Shown here piece by piece: positions 15,960-24,739 of a stretch of 64,000 nucleotides of DNA. Position numbers and translations under genes: made by a program. Below the pieces are notes generated by a model, which was not told the origin of the DNA, did no database searches, and saw nothing but the letters and a program-made list of their open reading frames with translations. Every line of letters begins with the position of its first letter. Within the stretch, counting starts at the first letter, position 1. The DNA is from an uncultured bacterium (lineage in GTDB: Bacteria > Verrucomicrobiota > Kiritimatiellia > RFP12 > CAIWXQ01). Location of the stretch: positions 64,217-128,216 of the forward strand of contig CAIWXQ010000001.1 in NCBI GenBank assembly GCA_903916675.1, given 5' to 3'.

Positions 15960-16006
15960 ACACAACATTTTGTGGTTGCCTTATTTTTAGCCACTAGATA
16001 TAGATA
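15960..16006 (+). promoter_or_regulatory. Candidate tandem NrdR box upstream of nrdDG
   Basis: Two 16-bp sites resemble the NrdR consensus ACACWATATATWGTGT. The first is at 15960-15975 (ACACAACATTTTGTGG) and the second at 15991-16006 (CCACTAGATATAGATA). Their starts are 31 bp apart, the three-helical-turn spacing typical of NrdR operators. They sit about 140 bp before the nrdD start, in an AT-rich stretch of an otherwise gene-free 270-bp gap. Confidence 0.6.
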
Positions 16007-16145
16007 TTTCTCTTCAACTTGCACTGGGATTTGATTTTTATTCTGGTTGGCAAAGAAATCATCGGCAGGGTTGGCTCCAACCGAAATTTTCTGGGGATCG
16101 TCGCCTCTTTTTGCGCGCCTTTTCACTGATTGAAGGAGCTTGGCA

Positions 16146-18269
16146 ATGAACAAACAAGTGTCCGACACGCCCGTGAGGCTTGCCGGAATCCGCAAACGCG
16201 ATGGACGCGACGAGCCGTTCGATGCCGCGAAGATCACGCAAGCGATTCAGAAGGCAGGGCAGGCGACCGGCGAGTTCGACCTGGCGGAGGCGCGGCACCT
16301 GACGATCCGTGTGCTCAGCCTGCTGCAGGCGCTTAAGGAATCGCTCCCCCTCACCGTTGAGAACGTGCAGGACGTGGTGGAGGAGGTGCTGCTCAACTCG
16401 CCCTACCGCCGCACGGCCAAGGGCTACATCATCTACCGCGAGCAGCACGCCCGCATCCGCGAGATGGTGCAGAAGGCGGACATGGACCTGATCGACAGCT
16501 ATCTCGAGAAGCTGGACTGGCGGGTCAAAGAAAACAGCAACATGGCCTATTCGCTGCAGGGCCTGAACAACTACATCTCCAGCGAAGTCAGCAAGATCTA
16601 CTGGCTGAACAAGGTTTACCCAGCCGAGATCCGCGAGGCGCACGACAACGGCGCCATCCACATTCACGATCTGGGGCTGCTGAGCGTCTACTGCGTGGGG
16701 TGGGATTTGCAGGACCTGCTGCGCGTGGGGTTCCGTGGCTGCGCCGGCAAGGCCGAAAGCCGGCCGGCCAGGCACTTCCGCACCGCGCTCGGGCAGATCG
16801 TCAACTTTTTCTATACGCTGCAGGGCGAGGCGGCCGGCGCGCAGGCGTTCTCGAACTTCGACACGCTGCTGGCGCCGTTCATCCGCTACGACGGCCTCGC
16901 GCCCGCGGATGTGCGTCAGGCGATGCAGGAGTTTGTTTTCAACGTGAACGTCCCCACGCGTGTCGGCTTCCAGACGCCGTTCACGAACCTGACCATGGAT
17001 CTCAAGCCGCCGGCCACGCTGGCCAGCGAGCACGTCATCGTCGGCGGTCAGGAGCGGCCCGAGACGTACGGCGAGTTCCAGGCCGAGATGAACATCCTCA
17101 ACACCGCCTTCCTCGAGGTGATGAGCGAGGGAGATGCCAAGGGGCGCGTCTTCACCTTCCCGATCCCCACCTACAACGTCTCGTCGGATTTCGACTGGGA
17201 TGCGCCCGGCCTCGATCGGCTCTGGGAGGTTACTGCCAAGTACGGCATCCCGTACTTCGCGAACTTCATCAACTCCGACATGAAGGCCGACGACGCCCGC
17301 TCGATGTGCTGCCGCCTGCGGCTGGACAAGCGCGAGCTGGAGAAGCGCGGCGGCGGGCTCTTCGGCGCCAATCCGCAGACCGGTTCGATCGGCGTGGTGA
17401 CGATCAACATGCCGCGCATCGGCCACCTGGCCCGGGACGAGGCGGACTTCTTTGCGCGGCTCGACCGGCTCATGGCCATCGCCCGCAACAGCCTCGAGAT
17501 CAAGCGCAAGGTGCTCGAGCAGTTCACCGAGCAGAACCTCTACCCCTACACCAAATACTACCTGCGCAACGTTTCCGAGCGCTTCCACAACTACTGGCAT
17601 AATCACTTCTCGACCATCGGGCTGCTGGGGGTCAACGAGGCCGCCGTGGAACTGGTCGGCAAGGACGTTGGCACGCCCGAGGGGAAGGCCTTTGCCGGGC
17701 GCGTACTGGACTTCATGCGCGGGCGCCTCGCTGACTACCAGGAGGAGACCGGCAACTTCTACAACCTCGAGGCTACGCCGGCGGAGGGGACGAGTTTCCG
17801 CCTGGCGTCGCTCGACCGCAAGCTCTACCCGGACATCGCCACCGCCGGCGGCCGCAACGCCAAGCCGTTCTACTCGAACTCCACGCAGTTGCCGGTGAAC
17901 TACAGCGACGACATCTTCCGCGTGCTCGACCTGCAGGACGATCTCCAGAAGCGCTACACCGGCGGCACCGTGCAGCACATTTTCATCGGCGAGGCGATCA
18001 GCGATCCGCTCGCCGTGAAGAGCTTCGTGCGCACGATCTGCCAGAACTATCACCTGCCGTACTTCACCGTGACGCCGACCTTCAGCGTCTGCCCGACGCA
18101 CGGCTACCTGCGCGGCGAGGTACGGTGTTGCCCGGACTGCTGCAGCGAGACGGAAGTCTATTCCCGCGTGGTCGGTTATCTGCGCCCCGTGCAGCAGTGG
18201 AACGAGGGGAAGCAGGCCGAGTTCGAGATCCGCAGCAAATTCCACGTCGAAGGAGTCCCCGCGCGGTGA
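16146..18269 (+). CDS. nrdD: Anaerobic (class III) ribonucleoside-triphosphate reductase
   Basis: This 707-residue glycyl-radical enzyme reduces NTPs to dNTPs without oxygen. The N-terminal ATP-cone (about residues 10-100; IRKRDGRDEPFDAAKI) binds allosteric nucleotides. The catalytic barrel follows. The C-terminus has zinc cysteines (CPTHG at Cys649 and CCPDCC at 661-666) and the radical loop RVVGYLRPVQQWN with Gly677 as the likely radical site. AAGGAG lies 7 nt before the ATG. The stop overlaps the GTG of nrdG. Probably repressed by NrdR through the paired box upstream. Confidence 0.97.
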   Translation: MNKQVSDTPVRLAGIRKRDGRDEPFDAAKITQAIQKAGQATGEFDLAEARHLTIRVLSLLQALKESLPLTVENVQDVVEEVLLNSPYRRTAKGYIIYREQHARIREMVQKADMDLIDSYLEKLDWRVKENSNMAYSLQGLNNYISSEVSKIYWLNKVYPAEIREAHDNGAIHIHDLGLLSVYCVGWDLQDLLRVGFRGCAGKAESRPARHFRTALGQIVNFFYTLQGEAAGAQAFSNFDTLLAPFIRYDGLAPADVRQAMQEFVFNVNVPTRVGFQTPFTNLTMDLKPPATLASEHVIVGGQERPETYGEFQAEMNILNTAFLEVMSEGDAKGRVFTFPIPTYNVSSDFDWDAPGLDRLWEVTAKYGIPYFANFINSDMKADDARSMCCRLRLDKRELEKRGGGLFGANPQTGSIGVVTINMPRIGHLARDEADFFARLDRLMAIARNSLEIKRKVLEQFTEQNLYPYTKYYLRNVSERFHNYWHNHFSTIGLLGVNEAAVELVGKDVGTPEGKAFAGRVLDFMRGRLADYQEETGNFYNLEATPAEGTSFRLASLDRKLYPDIATAGGRNAKPFYSNSTQLPVNYSDDIFRVLDLQDDLQKRYTGGTVQHIFIGEAISDPLAVKSFVRTICQNYHLPYFTVTPTFSVCPTHGYLRGEVRCCPDCCSETEVYSRVVGYLRPVQQWNEGKQAEFEIRSKFHVEGVPAR

Positions 18270-18937
18270 GAATCGGAGGCTTCGTACCTGTCAGCCTCTG
18301 CGACTATCCGTGCCGGGTGGCGGCTGTAGTCTTCACGCAGGGGTGCAACTTCCGCTGTCCGTTCTGCCACAACGGACACCTGCTCGATCGGCATGGCCTC
18401 GCGCCGCTGGACGAGGAGGCTTTGTTTGCGCAGATCGCCGAGCGCCGCAACCGCCTGGGCGGCGTGGTGGTCTCCGGCGGCGAACCCACGCTGCAGGGCG
18501 ATCTGCCGCTCTTCCTGCACCGCCTGCGCCTCCTCGGCCTGGACGTGAAGCTCGATACCAACGGCTCGCGGCCGGATGTGCTGCTGGGGCTGATCGCCGA
18601 CGGTCTGGTAAACTACATTGCCATGGATATCAAGGCGCCGTGGGACAAATACGACCGCCTCGTCGGCCAGTCGTGCGACACCATCGCGCTGCGGCGCAGC
18701 ATGCGCCTGATCGCCGCCAGCGGCGTGCCGCACGAGTTCCGCACCACGCGCGTGGAGCCGCTGCTCTCCGCCGAGGACTGCGGCGAGATCGCACGGCAGG
18801 TGCCGGTCGGCAGCGCGCACAAGTGGCAGCGCTTCCGTCCGGAACACAGCCTCGATCCGCTCCTGCGCACCACTCCCCCCGCGCCACCGGCTGTCGCCGC
18901 GCCCGCGCTGGCCGCCGCTTTCGGCCCGCTGCAATAG
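18266..18937 (+). CDS. nrdG: Anaerobic ribonucleotide reductase activase (radical SAM)
   Basis: This 223-residue radical SAM protein installs the glycyl radical on NrdD. The FTQGCNFRCPFCHNG motif places the cluster cysteines at 27, 31 and 34. VVSGGEPTLQGDL and KLDTNGSRPD follow as expected. The GTG at 18266 overlaps the nrdD stop (GTGA), with GAAGGAG 10 nt upstream, so the two genes are translationally coupled. It is longer than E. coli NrdG and closer to the PflA/TIGR02495-type activases that accompany nrdD in many anaerobes. Confidence 0.93.
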   Translation: MRIGGFVPVSLCDYPCRVAAVVFTQGCNFRCPFCHNGHLLDRHGLAPLDEEALFAQIAERRNRLGGVVVSGGEPTLQGDLPLFLHRLRLLGLDVKLDTNGSRPDVLLGLIADGLVNYIAMDIKAPWDKYDRLVGQSCDTIALRRSMRLIAASGVPHEFRTTRVEPLLSAEDCGEIARQVPVGSAHKWQRFRPEHSLDPLLRTTPPAPPAVAAPALAAAFGPLQ

Positions 18938-18940
18938 ACG

Positions 18941-19061
18941 GACACGAAGGCGCGGAAGGCCGCCGAAGATCACGAAGGAGTGGGCCTGCGCGTCTTGCGC
19001 GCCAAACCAGCCTTCGTGATCTTCCCCTCGACTTCGTATCCCTTCGTGTCCCTCGTCGTCC
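18941..19061. repeat. Long intergenic inverted repeat (family B-like architecture)
   Basis: The gap between nrdG and the tRNA holds a large hairpin. GGACACGAAGG near 18941 pairs with CCTTCGTGTCC near 19050, and GAAGATCACGAAGG (about 18965) pairs perfectly with CCTTCGTGATCTTC (about 19011). The ACGAAGG word is used repeatedly, as CACAGAGG is in family B. No coding capacity is apparent. Confidence 0.7.
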
Positions 19062-19070
19062 CTGATTTGC

Positions 19071-19098
19071 TTGCGCGGACTCCTGCCCGTGGTATATC
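19071..19098 (+). promoter_or_regulatory. Candidate promoter of tRNA-Leu
   Basis: TTGCGC at 19071-19076 and TATATC at 19093-19098 are separated by 16 bp and end 19 bp before the mature tRNA. The match to sigma70-type hexamers is moderate. Confidence 0.4.
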
Positions 19099-19117
19099 TT
19101 TCTCCCCTCTTTCCCGT

Positions 19118-19201
19118 GCTCGGGTGGTGGAATGGCAGACACGCATGTTTGAGGGGCATGTGCCGAAAGGTGTGCGGGTTCGAGTCCCGCCCCGAGCACC
19201 A
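19118..19201 (+). tRNA. tRNA-Leu (anticodon GAG)
   Basis: The acceptor arm GCTCGGG pairs with CCCGAGC. The D-arm is GGTGGAATGGCAGAC, and the anticodon stem CATGT/GCATG encloses a TTGAGGG loop whose central triplet is GAG (reads CUC and CUU). A short class II variable arm (TGCCGAAAGGTGTG) and the T-arm CGGGTTCGAGTCCCG complete the cloverleaf. A is the discriminator base and CCA is encoded. Confidence 0.97.
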
Positions 19202-19279
19202 AAATACCGTTTCTACCCAAATCCGCAAACCGGTAGGCAAACGTCAAATAATCTTTGATTGCGAACCGGGGCAATCCGA

Positions 19280-21046
19280 ATGAAATGTCTTCGCGCGAGT
19301 TTCGCCCTGCATGATCCAACCGTGTATGGCCGCGTGTTGCCGTTCGTCGTTCTCATGGGTACAAGCCTGTCGGCATCGGATTGGCCGTCGTGGGGCGGGC
19401 AGCTGTCCCGCAACATGGCTTCCGAAACGGAGAAGGGGCTGCCGGCGTGGTATGCGCCCCAGGGCGCCGCCACCACCAATCCGGCCGAGATGAAGAACAT
19501 TAAGTGGGCTGCCAAACTCGGCGCCGTCACCTGCGGCAGCCCGGTTGTCAGCCAGGGCAGGGTCTTTATCGGCACGAAAGGCGGGTCGAACGACATCGGC
19601 GTCCTGCTCTGTTTTGACGAACCGACAGGTCGGGAACTGGGGCAATTCATCTTTCGGAAGCCACGCACGCGCGGCGAACATAGCGGCGAATATGGCGCGT
19701 GTTCGACGCCCACGGTCGAAGGCGACCGTCTGTATGTCGTGTCACCCTATGCCGAGGCCATGTGCATCAATGTGAAGTCGTGGCTGGCGTCGCAGGCTGC
19801 CCCCGGCGCCGACGATTCTGACCGGCACATCGTGTGGAAATACGACATGGCCGAGAAACTGCGTGTAGAGCAGCACCATACGGCCAGTTGCGGCCCCCTG
19901 GTGTTTGGCGATTTCGTCTATGTGTGCACCGGAAACGGGCGCTTTAAGGATAAGACCCGTCCGCTGTATCCGCTGACCCCGAGCCTCATCGCATTCCACA
20001 AGCAGACCGGCCAGCTTGTGGCGCGCGACGATGAGCAGATCGGGGAACAACTTTGGCGCGGGCAGTGGTCGTCGCCGTCGCTGGGGATGGTCAACGGCAA
20101 GGCGCAGGTTTTTTTCGCCACAGGCAACGGGCTCTGCTACGGCTTTGAATCGGTTGACCCGGCCGCGCCGGTTGCCCCGGACAAATGGATCACGGAATCG
20201 CTGCGCGGGCCAATCGTCTATTTCATCGACGTCGAGGGCAAGGACATTGCCGGCCTTACGCCGGCGCAATACGCCGAGGCGAACCACCTGCCCCCGGCCG
20301 AGGCCAAACCTGCTCTGCCGCTGGAGTTCCGCTATTCGATCAAAATGCCGACAACCACGCCGATGGGTTCTGTTCCAAGCGCTAAGGTGCCGGATGTGCC
20401 CATTTTGAAGAAGATCTGGTGGTTTGATTGCCTGCCGCCGGAGTACCGCAATGCGCCTTTTTATTCCACAGGTAACAATGGCGACGGCAAGATCCACCCC
20501 TGCGACATCATCGCCACGCCGGTCTTTTATCGCAACCGGGTTTATGTGGCGATTGGCGGGGACCCGGCGCATGGCAGCAGACGAAGCCGGGGCCGCCTGG
20601 TCTGCATTGATGCGAGCAAGACCGGCGACGTCACCAGCAGCGGCCTGATCTGGAGCTATGACAAGCTGAACGCGACACTGACCACCGTGGGGATTGTCGA
20701 TGGCCTGTTGTTCGTCATGGACGAAGCCAGCGTGGTTCACTGCCTGGATGCGGATACCGGGCAGCTGTGCTGGACCTATACGTACAAAGGTGGCGGTCTG
20801 ATGGCGCCGCCGCTTTTTGCCGCAGACGGGAAGGTGTTTGTCGGCAAGAGCATCCTGGCGGCAGGCAGGACGCTGAAAGTGCTCGGCACCATTGAAAGCT
20901 CGACTACCACCAGTTGCAGCACACCGTGCGTTGCCAATGGCACGCTCTACATGGTTTATGGTAATCGTTTATTGGCAGTCTGCGACAAGGGGGACAAACC
21001 TTCCACCCCCGCCAGCAATGACGTTGCCAAGGGCAATAAGAAATAG
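19280..21046 (+). CDS. Exported PQQ-like beta-propeller protein
   Basis: This 588-residue protein belongs to the PQQ-binding-like/BamB propeller group. The N-terminus has a hydrophobic segment (about residues 16-30) after a longish basic start, compatible with export. Tryptophan-rich blades recur (DWPSWGGQLSRN, LGAVTCGSPVVSQGRVFIGT, EGDRLYVVSPY, NRVYVAIGG, GRLVCIDASKTGD, VHCLDADTGQLCWTYTYKGGG). No catalytic dehydrogenase residues can be assigned, so this is more likely a structural or binding propeller than a quinoprotein enzyme. It lies 20 bp upstream of an SGNH hydrolase gene, with which it is probably co-transcribed. Confidence 0.8.
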   Translation: MKCLRASFALHDPTVYGRVLPFVVLMGTSLSASDWPSWGGQLSRNMASETEKGLPAWYAPQGAATTNPAEMKNIKWAAKLGAVTCGSPVVSQGRVFIGTKGGSNDIGVLLCFDEPTGRELGQFIFRKPRTRGEHSGEYGACSTPTVEGDRLYVVSPYAEAMCINVKSWLASQAAPGADDSDRHIVWKYDMAEKLRVEQHHTASCGPLVFGDFVYVCTGNGRFKDKTRPLYPLTPSLIAFHKQTGQLVARDDEQIGEQLWRGQWSSPSLGMVNGKAQVFFATGNGLCYGFESVDPAAPVAPDKWITESLRGPIVYFIDVEGKDIAGLTPAQYAEANHLPPAEAKPALPLEFRYSIKMPTTTPMGSVPSAKVPDVPILKKIWWFDCLPPEYRNAPFYSTGNNGDGKIHPCDIIATPVFYRNRVYVAIGGDPAHGSRRSRGRLVCIDASKTGDVTSSGLIWSYDKLNATLTTVGIVDGLLFVMDEASVVHCLDADTGQLCWTYTYKGGGLMAPPLFAADGKVFVGKSILAAGRTLKVLGTIESSTTTSCSTPCVANGTLYMVYGNRLLAVCDKGDKPSTPASNDVAKGNKK

Positions 21047-21066
21047 CAGGAAAAAGGGAGCGGAAC

Positions 21067-21915
21067 ATGCGCAGGTTGACGGTTTGCCTGACAGTTGCGG
21101 CGTTGTGCACGCTGCAGGCGGCGGCGGAAGACCAGCCCGCGTACGTGCCGGCCATGAAGGCGGTGCATGCCAGATTTCACGGCACGCCCGGCACCATCGC
21201 CTGCTTTGGCGATTCCATCACCTCGGACCAGGGCTTCTGGTCGCCGCTTGCCGCGGGCGGGAATAACATGAACCATCGGATGCAGAAGGCCTATGACGTG
21301 GCCAGAGGGTGCCTCAAGCCCGAGTGCTGGAAATGGAAGGGGAAGAAATACGGCAACGAGGGGGGAATGACCTCGCTCTGGGGCCGGGACAATATCAGCC
21401 AGTGGCTGACTAATCTGAACCCGGAGGTCGTGGTGCTGCAGTTTGGCAGTAACGACATCGACCGCAAGGTCACGCCCGAGCAATCGCTGGCTGATTTCGA
21501 GCAGGCCATGACCGAGATCGTGCAGAAGTGCCTTTCCAACGGGACCATTGTGATCATGGGCACCATACCGCCCCGGAACAAGCGCACAAGCGAAGAGTAC
21601 AACGCCCGCGCCCGCAATATTGCCGAGACCTTCCACCTGCCAGTCTGCGATTTCTACCGCGAGTGTCTCCAGCGGCGGCCGGAGGACTGGAACGGTAGGC
21701 TGCCGCAATTTCAGGAGGGGATGACCGACAAATTCGAGGTGCGCACGCTCATCAGCGGCGACGGCGAGCACCCCTCGCGGCCAAAGGCCTTTGCCAACGA
21801 CTACTCCGAGGAGGCGCTGAAGACCAGCGGCTATAACCTGCGGACGTATCTCGTGCTGCTGTCGTATGCGGATGTGCTGACCCAGGTGATCGGCGTTCCC
21901 GAGGGGAAAAAATAA
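21067..21915 (+). CDS. Secreted SGNH/GDSL-family hydrolase
   Basis: This 282-residue protein has a signal peptide ending near LQAAAED. The SGNH blocks are visible: block I FGDSITSD (catalytic Ser, about residue 44), block III LQFGSNDI (Asn) and a late DGEHPS (Asp/His pair, about residue 235). Enzymes of this fold are esterases, acetylxylan or rhamnogalacturonan deacetylases, or lipases. The substrate is unknown. The likely AAGGGAGCGG ribosome-binding site sits just before the ATG. The upstream propeller gene suggests an exported carbohydrate- or glycan-processing module. Confidence 0.82.
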   Translation: MRRLTVCLTVAALCTLQAAAEDQPAYVPAMKAVHARFHGTPGTIACFGDSITSDQGFWSPLAAGGNNMNHRMQKAYDVARGCLKPECWKWKGKKYGNEGGMTSLWGRDNISQWLTNLNPEVVVLQFGSNDIDRKVTPEQSLADFEQAMTEIVQKCLSNGTIVIMGTIPPRNKRTSEEYNARARNIAETFHLPVCDFYRECLQRRPEDWNGRLPQFQEGMTDKFEVRTLISGDGEHPSRPKAFANDYSEEALKTSGYNLRTYLVLLSYADVLTQVIGVPEGKK

Positions 21916-21939
21916 CGCCTGCGGTGGCATAGCAGTGGC

Positions 21940-22078
21940 TTGCGCAAGCGGGTAATCGTTTGTTGAGGCAGGGACGCCTCGGAGAGGCGTCCCTGCCTCC
22001 TATTCGCAAGACTCCTATTGCGTCGTTCCGCTCTCTCTGGCAATGGAGAGATGCCGCAGCGCTTCATAGGCGGCTGCC
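21940..22078. repeat. Dispersed repeat, family D, copy 1 (duplicate of the trmL 3' end)
   Basis: The segment contains a near-identical copy (about 22003-22073, CGCAAGACTCCTATTGC and then GGCAATGGAGAG and GCCGCAGCGCTTCATAGGC) of the last codons and downstream flank of trmL at 29387-29445, with an 11-bp insertion. Its core is a perfect hairpin with 16-bp arms (21965-21980 with 21984-21999, core GGGACGCCTC) and a GGA loop. The rest of the 21916-22349 gap holds other repeat-like stretches and no gene. Confidence 0.7.
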
Positions 22079-22189
22079 CTTTCGCGTGATTCGCGTGTTT
22101 CGCGGGCAGGAATTTTTCGTGTCCTCTGGGTTACAGGGGCAGCGACCCCCGCGGCCTTGCTCCTCGGGTGAAGAAGTTCAATGCGCAAT

Positions 22190-22262
22190 CATCGGGGTCG
22201 GGGTCGCTATCGGTATCGGGGTCGAGAACCATGAAATTCGACCAATGATCCCTTCTCGACCT
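22190..22262. repeat. Dispersed repeat, family F, copy 1
   Basis: Low-complexity words of the GGTCGGGGTC/CTATCGGTATCGGGGTC type fill this segment. The reverse complement of its first part closely matches the right half of 43600-43670 (CCCGATAGCGATAGCGACC). It is part of the gene-free gap before the convergent propeller gene. Confidence 0.55.
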
Positions 22263-22349
22263 TCGTGACCGATTCATCTGCGGCTACACGCTTCTTAGGT
22301 CGTTCCAGCCGCGCGCATGATTCCCGCTCTTCGCCGCTCGCGGCGGAAC

Positions 22350-23774
22350 TTACTTGATCGCGTATACGAACAGCCGGTCGCCCTTGCGTACGAACAGCTT
22401 GCCGCCGGAGATGACCGGAATGGCCCAGGTGTCGTGCCCAGTGCTTTCAGCCATGGCAATGGCTTCGAAGTCCTTCGGCGCACCGCCTGCCGCATCTTTC
22501 TCCTTCGCCGGGCCGGGTTTGGCCGCATCCTTTGCCGCGCCGGGCTTGGAAGTTGGAGCTGCCGCTGCGCCGGGTTTGGGTGTCGGGGCCGCCACTGGGG
22601 TGGCTGGGGGTGTGGCGGTGGCTGATGGTGCCGCTGTGGCGGGGAGCCGGAACGAGCAGATCGGCTTGTAATCGGTCGGAGTCGCTTCCGCGAGCCCCAT
22701 GATGCCGTCCTGGCAGAACGTATAGAGCATGCCGTCGGCGTAGATAATGGACCCCTTGCCCACGCCGGGTGGCGGTTCCTTGGGTTTGGTCTTCCACTTC
22801 GCGTTTCCTGTGACGAAATCGAGGCAAGCCCAGCCGTTGCCGTTGTTGCCGTAGAGATAGCCGTTGACCAGGATATAGCCGCCGACTTCGCAGTCCATGG
22901 CTTTGGTCTCCCACAGTTGCGTCGCCTTGGCCACGCCGTTGGAAATCTCGATTCTCGCCGCGCCGCCGCCGGTGCCTGTGCCGTTGGCCGCAAAGACGCA
23001 GCCGTTGGAGAAAACGGCTGTAGCGGTCGAACGGTAGCTCGCCGGCCGCTTGTACGACCAGAGCGGCGCGCCGGTGTCTGCCCGCACTCCTGCCAGCATG
23101 CCGCCGATGGTGTTCGCATACTGGCGGACGCCGCCGACTTCAAAGACAATGGGTGAGCAGTAGGCGGCCCCAGCTTTTAGCCCTTTGCTGATCCAGACCG
23201 TCTCGCCGGTCTGCCGGTTCAGCGCGGCGAACGCCCCGTCCGCGCCGCCCGGCGTGCAGATCACCCGGTCGCTGTCGACGAGCACGGCCTCGGCATAGCC
23301 GTGTTTGGCCGACGTCGCCTTGAACCGTTCTGAGAACTCCACCTTCCAGGCCTCGTTGCCGGTGGCGGCGTCCAGCGCGGTCAGCCGGCCCACGCCGGAA
23401 AGCACGAAGACCCTTCCCTTGTCCACGGTTGGCGTCGCGCGCGCGCCAGGGAAGTTCGCCGTGAACTCCCGGCCGACATCCTTTTCCCACAGTTTCTTGC
23501 CATCCTCGCCGAAGCAGAAGACCAGCAAGTTGCTGTTGATCATGCCGGTGATGTAGATCTTGCCGCCGACCACGGACGGCGACGACCAGCCGATGCCGAT
23601 GTCGGGGATCGTGCGCAGCAGCTTGGGGCCTTCCGTCGGCCAGCTCTTGAGCAAGCCGGTTTCGGCCGACTTGCCGTCGCGGTTGATTCCGCGCCATTGC
23701 GGCCAGTCGTCCGCCATCAGGTGCGCTGCGGCAATTGTGAACGTCAGCACCAGCAGAATGCGGAGGTTTCTCAT
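22350..23774 (-). CDS. Exported PQQ-like beta-propeller protein with Ala/Pro/Lys-rich linker
   Basis: The start at 23774 gives 474 residues with a clean signal peptide (MRNLRILLVLTFTIAAAH, cleavage near MADD). Blades follow the propeller pattern: DWPQWRGINRDG, WSSPSVVGGKIYITG, GRVFVLSGVGRLTALDAATGNEAW, NRQTGETVW and GWACLDFVTGNAKW. Between about residues 375 and 435 a disordered Ala/Pro/Lys/Gly-rich insert (repeating PKPGAAAAP-like units) interrupts the last blades. A final blade (WAIPVISGGKLFVRKGDRLFVY) closes the ring. DWPQWRG starts are common in planctomycete and verrucomicrobial secreted propellers. Substrate unknown. Confidence 0.82.
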   Translation of the reverse strand: MRNLRILLVLTFTIAAAHLMADDWPQWRGINRDGKSAETGLLKSWPTEGPKLLRTIPDIGIGWSSPSVVGGKIYITGMINSNLLVFCFGEDGKKLWEKDVGREFTANFPGARATPTVDKGRVFVLSGVGRLTALDAATGNEAWKVEFSERFKATSAKHGYAEAVLVDSDRVICTPGGADGAFAALNRQTGETVWISKGLKAGAAYCSPIVFEVGGVRQYANTIGGMLAGVRADTGAPLWSYKRPASYRSTATAVFSNGCVFAANGTGTGGGAARIEISNGVAKATQLWETKAMDCEVGGYILVNGYLYGNNGNGWACLDFVTGNAKWKTKPKEPPPGVGKGSIIYADGMLYTFCQDGIMGLAEATPTDYKPICSFRLPATAAPSATATPPATPVAAPTPKPGAAAAPTSKPGAAKDAAKPGPAKEKDAAGGAPKDFEAIAMAESTGHDTWAIPVISGGKLFVRKGDRLFVYAIK

Positions 23775-23851
23775 CCGTCGTGGACCTTTCGTGGAATTCA
23801 CTGTCGATTGGATGGAGAGCGCGGGGGGTGTTGTCAGCCGGATGGTTGCGC

Positions 23852-24739
23852 TTACGCGCGGGTTTTGCGCCAGCGACCGATCTTCAGATAGCGCCCAATG
23901 TTGGCGCGCGGGGCCGGCACGGGGCGGATCAGCCCCTGTTGCGGGGTGGTGAGCAGGATCTGCACGCCGGGCCCGTGGCCCGCGACCGGGGAGTCGGCGT
24001 GGACAACCACGCCGATGGTGATGGCGCCCTCGCGGTAGCAATAGCCGCGGGTGCCGTCCTGGTCGAGCAGCGCCACGATATCGCCCATGAGCAGCTTGTC
24101 GAGGCCGTACCGGCGGTTGGCCTGCGGGTCGCTGGTCTGGATGTCGTAGTCGCCGCGGAAGCAGTCGATATGCCCGAGGCCGGCTCCCATCACGCAGGCC
24201 GGGATGCAGGCTGCGACCGGCACCTCAAGCGCCTTCTTCGTTTCGCAGATGCCGAGCTTCTGCAGCAAGCCCGGATCGATCGCATACACGGACACATCAG
24301 GCCAGTCGAGGAGTTGGAGGCCCTGGCCATAACCGCGGATCTGGATGCGGTCCTCGTAGGAGAGCCTTTCGAGCGCGTCCTGCGGGAAGTCGACCATTGT
24401 GTGGTTGCCGCCGTCGTGGTGGCCGGTGACCACGCCACGCGCGCCCTTGGCTTCGCCGGACAGGATGCGCGCCTCGTTGCCGACGCAGCTGAAGGTATAG
24501 AGCGCGAGGTTGGAGGGGGTCATCGCCTCGCCGGCGAAAAGCGTCACACCCGGCTCCACATGGTCGCCCACGAACTGCCGCACGGCGTCGCCGATCTTCA
24601 CGTTGTAGTGGATGCCGGCGCAGCCGATGCCGGGGTTCGAGGAGCCGTCCAGGTTCACGATCCAGTTGCGGGCAATCGGCGGCTTGGGCTTGCCCTCTAC
24701 GGCCATGGCCACAAGGTTGTCGTGATTGATGCGCAGCAT
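23852..24739 (-). CDS. DUF4438 family protein
   Basis: This 295-residue cytoplasmic protein (no signal) matches my recollection of the DUF4438 family, with NWIVNLDGSSNPGIGCAGIHYNVKIGD near the N-terminus and ARGVVTGHHDGGNHTMVDFP in the middle. CTGGAG lies 6 nt before the ATG. The function of the family is not known to me. The conserved His/Asp-rich VTGHHDGGNH could bind metal, but that is speculation. It is separated from the propeller gene downstream by about 80 bp and probably forms an operon with it. Confidence 0.65.
   Translation of the reverse strand: MLRINHDNLVAMAVEGKPKPPIARNWIVNLDGSSNPGIGCAGIHYNVKIGDAVRQFVGDHVEPGVTLFAGEAMTPSNLALYTFSCVGNEARILSGEAKGARGVVTGHHDGGNHTMVDFPQDALERLSYEDRIQIRGYGQGLQLLDWPDVSVYAIDPGLLQKLGICETKKALEVPVAACIPACVMGAGLGHIDCFRGDYDIQTSDPQANRRYGLDKLLMGDIVALLDQDGTRGYCYREGAITIGVVVHADSPVAGHGPGVQILLTTPQQGLIRPVPAPRANIGRYLKIGRWRKTRA

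Noticed and set aside
16059-18245. 728-codon minus-strand frame across nrdD
   Set aside because: Shadow of nrdD, with no recognisable domain.
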